DNA of 64,000 nt from Closterium sp. Naga37s-1 (GCA_947471745.1 CANJKZ010000263.1:1842501-1906500); one strand, 5' to 3'. Counted from the stretch's first letter, positions 20,654 through 32,265 are shown. Program-made: numbers and translations. The notes: generated from the letters alone by a model not told the origin.

Positions 20654-21904
20654 GACGCTCCGCTTACATCGCCACGTCCATTGGCAAAGGCATCTGGGCT
20701 ATGGCGTTTGCTGAGAGTCACAAATTCAGATGTGTGACTCACCTTACGTCGAAGCGGCTTTTGAGTCGGGCAACACTATGGATGGATGAGGGGCCTTGGT
20801 GTTGGCTCTTACCCTTTTGCTCTGTCACCCTGAACTGGACTCCTGAGTTGTGGCATGCCATGTGACCTTGCCTGCTTGCTTGCTTTAGATACCCATTAGG
20901 GGTTGCCATGCCATGATCCACAATCATGCAATGCTGTCTTTCTTTTGAACCTTGATACATGGAAAGGTGGTGGAAAAAGTCCAACCCCCCTCAAAGCCAC
21001 CCCTTCCCCTCAAAAGCCCAAATGGTGAAATGTATGTTAACAGGTGAACATGATGAGAGCAGATTTGGTAATGAATAGGAAAGAGGCAACAGAGTACAGT
21101 AGAGGTGGTGCGGTGGGAAAACCCCCCCATAGCCCCCCCCAAAGTCCCCCTAAGGCCCCCCTACCCCCCAATCCCCTCACACCCCCTCACAGCCCCCCTC
21201 ACAGAACAGAACCCCGTGACATTGCCCCACACCCTCACCACACCACACACATCCCTGGGATGGGAACGCCAGGCCCGACCAACCGTTCCTCTGGCTTCTG
21301 TTTCACCCACTCCCTATTTGCAAACTTTGCCCTCTTTATCTGTAGGAAAAAGGAGTTTTGAAAAGTCGTCGTGTTGCTCGTTGCCTGTGTGTGCCTGTGC
21401 GTGTCACTTGCTCTTCCGCCCCTGTCCCTGTTTCTCTTGCTCTTCTGCCCCTATCTCTCTCCTCCTGTTTCTTCCTCTTTCTTCTGTTTCTCTTCCTGCT
21501 GTTTCTGCCTGGCCTGACCTCCCCTGGTCTGGGCCTTACCTCCCCGGGTCGCCCCGGACCTCTCCGAACCGAACGAACCAGGCCCCGACCCGACAGGCTT
21601 GCATGGGCTGGAATTCTAACCCAAATGCTTCCCTTCCCCCCCGGGCCTAGCCCAAACCTCCCGACACCCCTTATGTCAACACACGCACACAAGTACAAAC
21701 GCTCTCCTATTTTTATGTTCCTACACTAATTAATACCCTACGCATGTATTTACTTGCTATGTCTTGGCGGCAAGAGAGTGTCTCTTCACGGCGCCCCGCA
21801 GGAGAGAAGAGAACGCCACCTGCGCAAGGATGGGTGGGGTGGGGTGGGACGGCAGGATGGCAGGTGTGACGGGATGGCACATGGTTTAGCAATTGTGGCA
21901 GAGG
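20654..21904. other. No gene recognised; downstream flank of the lectin gene
   Basis: The first 190 bp are shared with the segmental copy at 23743-23942. After that I see C-rich short repeats (21116-21200), a CCTGTTTCTC-rich stretch (21420-21520) and no credible coding frame. Confidence 0.5.
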
Positions 21905-22735
21905 TGAGTGCAGGGGAGCAGTGGGGGAAGGGTGAATACAAGGGATAAGTGGGGGATGGTGAGTGTGGGAAGCGGAGGGTGAACAGTGGGGAATGGGGAA
22001 ACCGTAGCGTGAACAGTGGGGGATGAGGAGCAAGGGCGGAATGAGGAGCAACAGCGGAACGAGGAGCAAGGGCGGAAGGAGGAGCAAGGGTGGAACGAGG
22101 AGCAAGGGCGGAACGAGGAGCAAGGGTGGAACGAGGAGCAAGGGTGGAACGAGGAGCAAGGGTGGATTGAGGCGGAAGCGCGGATAGAGGGCGGGCGGAA
22201 TGAGCAAGGGCGGAATTAGGAAGGGCGGAACTAGGAGGAAGGGCGGAGGGTGAACAGTGGGGGATGGTGAGTGTGGGGAGTGGAGGGTGAACAGTGGGAA
22301 ATGGGGAGACAGTAGCGTGAACAGTGGGGGATGAGGAGCAAGGGCGGAATGAGGAGCAAGGGCGGAACGAGGAGCAAGGGCGGAACGAGGAGCAAGGGCG
22401 GAATGAGGAGCAAGGGCGGATTGAGCAAGGGCGGAATTTGGAAGGGCGGAATGAGGAAGGGCGGAATGAGGAAGGGCGGAATGAGGAAGGGCGGAATTAG
22501 GAGAAAGGGCGGAGGGTGAACAGTGGGGGATGGTGAGTGTGGGAAGCAGAGGGTGAATAGTGGGGAGTGGGGATACAGTAGCGTGAACAGTGGGGGATGA
22601 GGAGCAAGGGCGGAATGAGGAGCAAGGGCGGATTGAGGAGCAAGGGCGGAACGAGGAGCAAGGGCGGAACGAGGAGCAAGGGCGGAACGAGGAGCAAGGG
22701 CAGAGCGAGGAGGAAGGGCGGAACGAGGAGCAATG
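21905..22735. repeat. Higher-order minisatellite built on GGAGCAAGGGCGGAA
   Basis: The base unit is about 15-16 bp (GAACGAGGAGCAAGGGCGG). Three larger blocks are each introduced by a GTGAACAGTGGGGGATG-type segment near 21980, 22285 and 22551, 305 and 266 bp apart. Long open frames on either strand follow from the repeat alone. Confidence 0.9.
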
Positions 22736-23942
22736 AATGGTTGTCAGTTTGAATAGTGAGTGTTTGTCCTGCAAATTGCTGGGCTCACCGTACAGAACGG
22801 ACGCCGACCATCATTAGGAAGTTCATAAGTGCCTTTGTCAAGAACTCATCTTGGTGATAATTTTCCTGAACCAACAACTCATCCTCTTCCATCCCCACCT
22901 GCCATGTGCATGGCCATAATTGCAGGTCTGCCCTCGCAGTACCAGCGGCAGCGGGAGGTGGGCACACATGTCATTTGCATCGCAGCTGCCATCACACTGC
23001 TGGAATCTCACTGCTGCTTTCCGATCCAACGGCTCTCAGCTTCCCGTGCCCTTCAACACCTGGTCCTCCTTCTCCTCCTCCCCCTCCACTCCCACTGCCA
23101 CCGCTGCTGCCCCTGCCCCTGCCACTTAAACCACCACTGCCCCTGCTTCTCCTACTACTGACACCACTCACATTCTTGACTTTGTCTCCTCTCCCTCCTA
23201 CACTCTCTTCTTCTCTTACTTTGATCAGACCCTCTCCTTCCCCCACCTCTCCCCCTGCTTCCAGGCAGTCATGCCTCACCCTCCCTCCCCCCCCAATCCT
23301 CCCCCTTCCCCTCCCCCTCGCCCGCCCCCCCGCCCCCCTCCAAGCCCCCCAAAGCCTCCCCCGAACCCATCTCCTCCCCCGCGTCCCCCCCACAATCCTT
23401 CTCCCCCTCCCCGCCCCCCTCCAAGGCCCCCGAAACCCCCTTCTCCTCCCCCTCGCCCTCCCTCGAATCCCCCACCTCCTCCTCCCCCTTCTCCTCCCCC
23501 TCGCCCTCCCTCGAACCCCCCGCCAAACCACCCTCACCACCGCCCCCAAGCCCCCGTCTCCCCCACCCCGTCCCCCACCAAACCCTCCCCCAAACCCACC
23601 TCCCCCCAAGCCCCCATCCCCTCCCCCTCGCCCTCCCCCACGCCCACCCCCAAGTCCCCCACTCCCGCCCCCACCTCCCAGGCCTCCTTCCCCACCTCCT
23701 CGCCCTCCCCCCCGTCCTCCCCCAAAGCCCTCCCAAGGTTGTCTAGGAGGATCCGCTTATATAGCCACGCCCATTGGCAAAGGCATCTGGCTATGGCGTT
23801 TGCTGAGAGTCACAAATTCAGATGTGTGACTCACCTCACGTTGAAGCGGCTTTTGAGTCGGGCAACACTATGGATGGATGAGGGGCCTTGGTGTTGGCTC
23901 TTACCCTTTTGCTCTGTCACCCTGACTTGGACTCCTGAGTTT
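22735..23942 (+). pseudogene. Segmental copy of the last lectin exon and its flanks (pseudogene)
   Basis: This segment parallels 19450-20850: intron tail, CAG acceptor (exon-like start at 22926), the Cys/Trp-containing coding part, the Pro-rich tail and about 200 bp of 3' flank. An in-frame TAA occurs near 23127-23129, where the parent reads TCA (PATST), and the Pro-rich part has frame changes. No copies of exons 1-9 accompany it. It is therefore best read as a non-functional local duplication. Confidence 0.85.
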
Positions 23943-26183
23943 TTGTGTGCCTGTGTTTGTTTCTTCCGCTGACATGCCATTCCACCTTACTTCCTGGCTT
24001 GCTTTGGATATTGAACAGGAGCATACACAAGCATGCATTGCTTGCTTTCTTTTGAACCTCTTGCTGTGCTTAATCAGTATGACTTTGAATCCATTCCTGT
24101 GTGTGCACCTGGATTCTGGATGCTACGGTATAATGTGGCATCTTGCTTGCTTGCGTGATGATGAACCAATCATAACAAAGAGGATCGACATGTAACAAAG
24201 TATGTCAACCTCCCTTGTTATGCATCAAACAAACAGGTAGCTTTGAGCGTTTTTTACAAGCCCAATTTGCTAGCTGCTACGCTGACGAATCCGTGCGAAA
24301 TGCAGTGTCGGTGTGTAAACTGTACTGCGCATCAGGTGTACTGTGCGGTTTGGGACCTTTTGGTATCCTTTCGGATGGTTCTCGGACCCAGACGCAAGTT
24401 GGGGTATTTTCTGACCCTGATCAGACTTTGAATGTGAATCATACATTGGTGCTGTTCGCCAGCAAATCGTAATTTGAAATGAAAAAGATGGCGTCGGCAT
24501 CGCGACCGCATCTGGAAACGGAGGCGGAACCCACCTCCGAGGTTTGGGCGTAATGCCACTCGAGAAACTTCTGCGCCCGAAAGGCGAAATTACGCAACCG
24601 CATAAAGAACCTCCATCCCCACCTTCCCCCCAATGGCGCGAACTTTTAGCTTCACTGACCACAGCCTGCCGGCGGGCCAAAAAGTGTTCGACGTGGGTAA
24701 AAAACGCAAATAAAACCCAACACTGCTCAAATACAACCCCCGCCACCTCGTGCATATGCCCAGTCACAATTCGAAGGTGTGTTCGGGAGGGGAAAAATGG
24801 GGGGTATACGAACCCCCATTTGTCAAACAAATGGCTCGTTTAGAGGTTCCCCTCTGAACGGCAATGCAACGGCTCTGCCATCGCTGTCCTCTGAAAAACG
24901 GGGGATGGCGATGGCATAGCTTGGGATGGGAATTTTGCCCGGGGACGAAGTTGCGACCCCGCTTCTTTATGCCGTCGAGCAGTTCGATTTGATTACAAAT
25001 GGGGGCTTTCGCCAGACCCCCACTTTGGTTTTTGGTTTGGACGGTAGGGGAGGCTCGACATATTTTGTACGGGCTGACCAGGCTGACGGATGTAAACGAA
25101 CCCTAACTGACGGGATCAGGAAGGCGAGGCCCACCTTCCTGATCCCGTCGTTATCCCGTGGGTTTTGGCTTTAAAGATGCTGGCGAATAGCACCATTGCT
25201 TCTCGTTTATTTCCAGGTGCAGTCCGAATTTCTAAAATAGAAAATGAGCCTTCAGGGCTTTCCAGCGTCTGTGATTTGACTGACCTGATCAGACTTTGAA
25301 TGCGAACCACAGTGTGTCTCTGTCATTTTCAGGTCCAGCATCTGATGGCCTAAGTGGTGGTTTTGCTCCGGTTCGTAGCTGACTTTCGCCCTCCTGCGTG
25401 GCAGCCGAAGAGCAAACGAGCGGACAACCCCAATGTTTGGGGAATCCCTAATTTTCCAAGCAGTTCTGGCGTTCAGTTTTTTGGGTTGAACAAAGCTGTA
25501 ACCCGCAGTCGGACTGCCGCACCAGGGAGGAAGCTGCCGTGGTCGGGTGGCAAAACAGAGCTTCGAGTCAATCGGGTCTGTCTGCCGTTTTTTTATCGAT
25601 GTAGGACGTGGTTCAGAACTGGCAAACCGGGTGCATCCCGGGCATAGCCTGGATTCGTTAGGACTGAGTTTGGGCCCAGCCTGGATTTCCCGTACACGTT
25701 CTCCCACTCTCCTTACCCCCTCCTCCCCCCTCACCTTCTGGTATGCTTTCGAATTATCTGCGATTGCTTTCATACGAATCAAAGTTCGATAATTCGTCGA
25801 AGAGTCTCTGATTTGCGAAAATTCGTCCTCATTGGCCAGTTCTGGTGACGGGTAACTACGCAAATGCGGCGGCAGCCCAGCTTATGACAGATACCAGTAT
25901 GACAAATGAGTTCTGATTGGCCAAATGAGCGCCAATGATGCTCAGCACTACGCAATGATTGGATGGCTTCAGGATCTTTAACCCGTTATGGTTTGGCCGT
26001 TACTGTTATTATACATTTTGTTGGGCTCGAGTGACTGACATAACTTCCTTGGAAGTAAATTCAACCCCTCTCCTCCCCCTGAGCGACTGACGCGACTTTC
26101 TTGTAGCATTCACAAGCTAGTACGGGCTGAATCTAGGATACCTCAGTACAGTAAGTTCTGAGCTTAGGGCTTGCGACGGCCAT
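23943..26183. other. No gene recognised; AT-richer intergenic DNA
   Basis: Two stretches share the motif CTGATCAGACTTTGAATG (around 24418 and 25283) in otherwise diverged context, which suggests an old duplication. I found no credible coding frame, RNA gene or transposon end. Confidence 0.45.
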
Positions 26184-26237
26184 GCATGAGACCTTCGTGC
26201 CATGCGAGCGTTTAGGAAACGCAAGCTTGGAAAGAGG
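26184..26237 (+). promoter_or_regulatory. Conserved 5' block of the NAC family, copy upstream of NAC-1
   Basis: It begins GCATGAGACCTTCGTGCCAT and continues with GCGAGCG...AAACGCAAGCTTGGAAAG. The same block occurs in gene-sense orientation upstream of NAC-2 (43176-43195 core) and NAC-3 (59478-59497 core). An ATG inside it opens a 9-codon frame beginning MRPSCH. It may be a promoter element, a 5' UTR block or an upstream reading frame. Confidence 0.6.
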
Positions 26238-26802
26238 TCGAGCTTGCAAACAGAGAGACTTTGGAGGCTGGACTGCCGTGGTGCATGGGGGGATTCCATG
26301 GGAGTGAGCCATCTTGTAGCGAGTGAGCCGTCTTGTAGCGTGTTTGTAGTTTTTTTACTCCTTGAAGGAGTATTACTGCAGACAGTTGACGACCTGAGGC
26401 TCACCTATGGAAATTTGGGATCCCCAAGGTCACTACTACCAAGTGACCTGTCCCTGACCCGATGGTTTCCCTTAGGTCACTACTAGCACCATGTTGTGAC
26501 CCTGTGGTCACTTTTAGGTTAGCGTTTTTTTCTGGTAAACGGACCCCCTGACTCGAAGTTGACCCCACACGTAGCACGCACACAGGGGGAAATGCAATTT
26601 CCACGGTACTAATCTAGCGGTCTGAATCAGTCATGTTACCAGGCCACTGCATCTGGAGTACCAATCATCCCCTTTCATATCTCTCTCATACGATTCAGTA
26701 GTAGAATAGAATCCCTGGACCAAGCCTCACTACGCCTGTCAGCAATTTGTTATTTATAAGTTCCCCATCAAATGCTTTCTGGTGCAGACGCAAAAGAAGC
26801 TC

Positions 26803-27105
26803 CCCCCTGTCACATTAACCGCCAGAGCACCAAACCCCAGCGACGTAGGCTGCTTATCTTGACCTCATCTCATCTCCCCTCCTGTCCCGTTAACACCCCA
26901 GTGACATAGGCTGCTTATCTTGACCTCATCTCATCTCCCCCTCTGTCCCGTTAACACCCCAGCGGCATAGGCTGGTTATCTTTACCTCATCTCATCTCCC
27001 CCCCTGTCCCGTTAACACTCCAGCGACATAGGCTGGTTATCTTGACCTCATCTCATCTCCCCCCCTGTCCCATTAACACCCCAGCGACATAGGCTGGTAT
27101 CTTGA
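26803..27105. repeat. 61-bp tandem repeat, about five units
   Basis: Marker TAGGCTG.TTATCTTGACCTC recurs at 26846, 26907, 26968, 27029 and 27090, exactly 61 bp apart. The array lies where the first NAC exon would be expected, between the conserved 5' block and sequence matching NAC intron 1 (from about 27110). Confidence 0.92.
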
Positions 27106-27490
27106 CTTCACAGAAAAACTCCACCTCTTCAGGTCCCACAGCGCTGACAAAAACTGGCCCACTTTGCTTGACAAGACCTCTCTTTCCCTCTTATCCTCCC
27201 ATTGTCTCCCCCCCCCCTCCATTACCAGCTGGAGCAAACAACTTGTTTGATTCCAGTCTTCTAGCTGTTTGCTGTTTCCAGCACACATTGGCTGTTTGCT
27301 GCCAATGTTGACTGGCTCTTTGATTAGAGCCCTCAAGCACCCCTTCCCCATGCTCATCTAATCCTCAACTCTATCCACCGCCTTACTCCAAACATACGCA
27401 ATCGTTGAAAACAAGTCACTCTTCTTTGCATTCCTAGCGGCCTTAAGTTCCTCTCTCCCCATCGCACTATTCCCTCTCCTTCACTCCCAC

Positions 27491-27830
27491 CTTGACCTTG
27501 CCCTATTCCTGGGGACGAGTGGTTCTTCTCTGCTTCACCACTCATTCCTCTACTGCCTCCTTTCTCCCTCTGCACCACTCCCAGCCAGAGCAACATGCCC
27601 AATATCTGGAGATGGCGAATGGTTCTTTGTCGCATCCCGTGACCCCAATCTATTCTCTTCCGCTCTCTTCTCTCCCTCTTTCACCTTTCCCTCTCCTCCA
27701 CTCCCAGCCAAAGCAGTGTGGCCTATTTCTGGTGACGGCGAGTGGTTCTTTTTCACATCCCACGACCTCAATCTAGCCCTTTCCACTCTCTCCTCTCCCT
27801 CTTTCACCATTCCCTCTACTCCACTCCCAG
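27491..27830 (+). repeat. Ladder of truncated copies of NAC-1 exon 2
   Basis: The true exon 2 begins at 27831. Copies of its first 70-80 bp, each with a CCAG acceptor and encoding GDGEWFF-like residues, begin at 27585 and 27708, exactly 123 bp apart and 123 bp from the true exon. A further diverged one lies near 27491-27545 (CCTATTCCTGGGGACGAGTGG). Confidence 0.88.
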
Positions 27831-28220
27831 CCAAAGCAGTGTGCCCTATTCCAGGCGGCGGCGAGTGGTTCTTCTTCACGTCCCGTGACCTCAAGTACCC
27901 ATCAGGGTGCCAATCCAACCGATCCACAACCGCTGGGTACTGGAAGGCCACTGGGAAGGGCAAGCCAGTGCACGTGCGGCTCCCCGGCAGCAGCAGTGTT
28001 AACGACGGAAAAAGGGTGCAGACAGTCATAGCGGTTTTGAAAAGAACTCATGTCTTCTACATGTGAGTTCAGTGCTGCAATTTCTCCGCACTCCTCATGT
28101 AGAGAGCAGGTGTTCAGGTTGTGTGTTTGAGTCTCTAGACTGCTTCCTCTGGTCTTATGTTTTCTCGTTACAGTTTTTTTTTTGGGGGGTTTTAGAAAGA
28201 TTGTTTGTTTCTTTGGAATA

Positions 28221-28252
28221 CGGGACAAGCTTCAGGAGGGGACAAGACCGGG
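28221..28252 (+). repeat. Truncated copy of the start of NAC-1 exon 3
   Basis: GGGACAAGCTTCAGGAGGGG followed by ACAAGACCG matches the first 30 bases of exon 3 (28378 on), 156 bp upstream in the intron. Homologous intron sequence in NAC-2 continues without this insert, so the copy is specific to NAC-1. Confidence 0.78.
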
Positions 28253-29101
28253 CTTGGAATGAAATGTTCAGGTCTTTGGACCATGTTTGAGTGGTTGAAT
28301 CACTCTTCATTATGTCGTCCAATTTTTGTGTGTGTGTGTGTGTGTGTTTTTTTTGTCGTTTTTCTGGTGTGGCACAGGGGCCGAGCGCCAGGAGGGGACA
28401 AGACTGACTGGGTGATGCACGAGTACCGGCTGGCAGAGGACTCGCCTGAAGCTGGACCTGCTGCTACAGACGTGGCACGCGCTACAGCTGCAGAAGCCGA
28501 ATCGAACCCAGCAGCTACAGGTGCTACTACCCCCGAAGGGACCTCGGCTGGTGCAGATGCAGCAGGTGGTGGTACTGCCACAGGCCGAACCAGCAGCAGA
28601 AAAAGTGAAGCGATAAACCCAGACACCAGCGGTGCGGCTGATGCAAGTGGAGATCTAAGTGGTGGGTCAGGCAGGAACAGCACCACGAGCAGTCCTAAAG
28701 CCGGCAGTCCAAAGTCCGAACCTGGGAGCGGTCGAAGAATCGGCAGGACGTGGGTGGTTGTGAGAGTGCTCAAGCGAAGCTCCCTGACAGAGGAGGAGCA
28801 AGAGCTGGTGGTGGCAAAGCAGGCTGTGGTATCACAGGCTGTGGTAGCACAGGTGATGATGGTGGAACGGAATGAGATGGTAGAACAGCAGACGATGGTG
28901 ATGCAGCAGCAGTGTGGGGCTCCTTCACCCAAAGGAAAACCAGAGAGGGACGAAGAGGCACCAGTTGCAGGGTACCATGCGGGTTTATCAGTGCATGTCG
29001 TGCACTTTAGCGGTGATTCACCCTCACAAGATTCTCCGCAGAGTAACTCCCCAACTACCCTCGCGAGCAGCCTGTCCCCCAACTCCTCTTGCTGCGCAAT
29101 G

Positions 29102-29183
29102 CCGGTGGATGTGCGGAGCAGCGCTGTGGCAACTTTTGAGTCGACTCAAAAGCCGGTGGATGTGCGGAGCAGCGCTGTGGCAA
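29102..29183 (+). repeat. Palindrome between 31-bp direct duplications inside NAC-1 exon 3
   Basis: A 31-bp coding segment (CCGGTGGATGTGCGGAGCAG...) at 29102-29132 is repeated at 29153-29183, with the perfect palindrome CTTTTGAGTCGACTCAAAAG at 29133-29152 between. NAC-2 and NAC-3 have the segment once. The insertion is 51 bp, 17 codons, and keeps frame. Confidence 0.92.
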
Positions 29184-30940
29184 ACCGAGAAGCAGCTGTA
29201 GGTGCAACGATGCCTGTAGGTCCAACGGAGGAAGACGCATCAATAGCGGCAAAGGTGGCAAGAAAAGGAGCAGCAGAGGGCGAAGCAGTCGAAGAAGCAC
29301 CAATCGAGGTAGAAGGAACAGGAGCAGCATTGGGAGCAGACAAGCAAAGCAGCAGCTCAGCAGACAAGCAGCAGAAAAGCAGCAGACAAGCAGGGGAGTT
29401 CTTGAAGGGCCCGCTCTGCCCGGAGAACTTGCCATCTTTCAAGCACTATCTGTTTGAATTGAAGCCACCTGGAAGCGGCAGGAGTAATGGTGGTGTGGAG
29501 GGCGGGCATGGAATGGGAGAGCAGCGGCAAACGGAAGAGGAGCAGAAGAAGCGGAAAATGGCGGAAAAACTGGACTGGAGGGTTGAACTGGACTGTAGAC
29601 AAGAGGGCGGGAAGAACGAGCAGGAGAAGGGTGATCGAGAGCAGGTAGAACACAAGCAAACAACCAGCAAGAAGAAAACGAACTGGCAGAAGCTGACAAG
29701 CAGGCAGGCGCAGCAGGTTATCACTCCCCAGCTAGTCCCCCAACAGCAGAGGGCTCTACGGCAAGAAGGGGCGACCGGTGCAGCTTCTTCTACTGCTGCT
29801 GATAATTCGTCTGATGCAGCTGCTGCTGGTGCTGCTGTTGCTGCTGATGCTGTTGTTGCTGCTGGTGCTGCTGGTGCTGCTGTTGCTGCTGATGCTGCTG
29901 TTGCTGCAGCTGCTGCTGGTACTGCTGGTGCTGCTGGTTCAGGTGAAGGAGGTGACAGGTCAGCAGATCCAGATATCCGTGTGGAGGATCTGCAAGAGCT
30001 AGCTGACATTCTCAACTCCCTCTTGCGAACTCAGGTCACCAGCACCACACCTGCTACCACAACTTCCTCTAGGCCCGCTTCCAGTGATGCTGCCGTCACT
30101 GCTCCTACTGTCACCAGCACCACACCTGCTGCCACTGGAACGTTGCCTATGGCCGCTCCTCTTGCTGCTTCCAGTGCTGCTGCCACCACCGCTCCTACTG
30201 TTTCTCCACCTACCCCTCCTGCTACTGCTTCTGCTGCTGCTGCCCCTGCTGCTAATCTGCTTGGAGGTGAAACCCACGCTTTGGGATCAGGGTCTGGTGT
30301 GGTTCCCACAGATTTTGCACCTTCTGCTATGCCGGGGGTAGCTGCTGCTGCCGCTGGCAGAGTTGAGTCTGGAGGGTCAGGACCTGGTGTGGTCCCAACA
30401 GGTGTTGCGCCTTGTGCTACTCCTGAGGTAGCTTCTGCAGCTCGCAGAGTTGAGTCTGGAGGGTTCCAGCACAGCACGGCAGCAAGGAATCTGAGGATAG
30501 CACGTGAGCTTTCATTCAACACACCCTTACATGCAACTGTTGCTCCCTCTGTAGCACCCTCCGTAGCACCCTCCGTAGAAACCTCTGTAGCGCCCTCAAC
30601 AGCATCCCAGCAGGGGAAAAGGCACAAGAGACAGCATGGGGGATCTGGGTACCAGGACCAGCAACGCCAGCAGCCGCAGAAGGAGGAGAAACAGCGGCAG
30701 CAGCAGCAACAGCAGCAGCAGCAGCAGCAGCAGGAGCATGATGATTACACCCCCTTACATGCAGCTGTTGCACCCTCTGTTACACCCTCTGTAGCACCCA
30801 TTGTAGCACCCTCTGTAGCACCCATTGTAGCACCCGCAACAGCATCCCCGCGGGTAAAAAGGCACAAAGGACAGCAAGGGGGAAAATCTGAGTACCGGGA
30901 ACGCCAGCAGCAGCAGCAGAAGGAGGAGGTGAAGCAACGT

Positions 30941-30982
<42 letters not shown>

Positions 30983-32048
30983 GCTGAATTCCACCAGCAT
31001 CAAACACTTCAACAGCAGAGACTCAGTCCTGATCAGCAGCAGCAGCAGCAACAGCCTGCAGCAGAAGAAGACTCCATAAGTAAGCAAGACCATGGGGACG
31101 AGCCCAGGGCTGATTACCCATGGCTAAGGGCTCAGGAGCACATGCATCAGCAGCAAGGACTCAGTCCTGATCGTCCATGGCAGAGAAGCGTTTCTTGTCC
31201 CGTTGTCTCTCTACCACTGCAGGCTCCCAGTGAAGGCATCAACCAGTATGAAACGCCCTTTCGCACCTCCCACAGCCTAGAGTATCACCAATCCCAGTCG
31301 ATGCATGAAGAGCTGGAGGGGCAGGGAAGGTTGTATGGGAGGTATTTTAGCGACCTGCTGCATGCCAGTGTGTGGGAGATCAGAGAAACGGAGGTGGCTG
31401 GAGAAGAGGTGGAAGGAGAGAGGATGGGACAGTGGGGTGGCTTGGAGGGAATGATCCGTAGCAGCAGCTGGGGCGCAGGAGCACATGGTTTGGGGATGGA
31501 TCATGGACAAGGAAGCTTGACCGCATGTGTGGGAGTTGGAGCAGCAGGAGTCGCAGCAGCAGGGGTAGAAACAGTAGTAGCAACAGGGGTAGCATCAGCT
31601 GGTTCAGGAATGGCAGTGACAGCAGAGGGAGATGCAGCAGCAGGGATAGAACCAACCGGTGCAGTGGTGGAGACAGTAGGGTTGGGAGTTGCAGCAGCCG
31701 GTGCATCTATGAGAGTAAGAGAAGGAGGAGGAGTGGAAGGAGAAGGAGGAAAGGATATGATGACGTCGGTACATGGGATGGAACTAGAGGAGCTGGAGGC
31801 ACTTCTACTAGATGTGGATGAGGACGACAACATGGAAATCAGCAGCAGCATGGTCAGTGGGTTCAGCCACCACTCCAGTACCAGCATAGACTGCCGCGCC
31901 GCGCTCCCCGTTGACTCTGGTGTTCCACCCAGCGACGGTCAAAACAGCAGCAACGGTCATGGTAGCACCACGAATCTGACACATGCTGGCGACACAAGTG
32001 CAGGTGAACTCATGGGATCATTCACAGGACTGGCACCGCTGTGGGACT

Positions 32049-32265
32049 GCCACCATCCGTGGCGCTGGGGTCGTCAGTGGGACAGGGATTGCCCTTGTTC
32101 TCGCCAGTGCATGGTGGTTCTGGAGGCAAATATGCATCAGAAAAGGTGACCTTTGAGTCGACTCATTAGTCACCATCCGTGGCGCTGGGTTCATCAGTGG
32201 GGCAGGGATTGCCCATGTTCTCGCCAGTGCATGGTGGGTCTGGAGGCAAATTCGCATCAGAAAAG
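32049..32265 (+). repeat. Degenerate palindrome between about 95-bp direct duplications in NAC-1
   Basis: CACCATCCGTGGCGCTGGG...GCATCAGAAAAG occurs at 32050-32145 and again at 32170-32265. Between them lies GTGACCTTTGAGTCGACTC followed by ATTAGTCAC (32146-32173), an imperfect member of the same palindrome family. The duplication coincides with loss of the C-terminal frame. Confidence 0.88.

Noticed and set aside
22016-22774. Ser/Pro/Leu-rich and Asn-Glu-Gln-rich frames
   Set aside because: They arise from the G-rich minisatellite.
24270-25863. Medium-length antisense frames
   Set aside because: No recognisable domain, no consistent codon pattern, and no paralogue support.
28205-28377. N-terminal extension of the NAC-1 exon 3 frame
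   Set aside because: Subdomain E begins exactly after the AG at 28377 as in NAC-2 and NAC-3; upstream is intron with a GT repeat.
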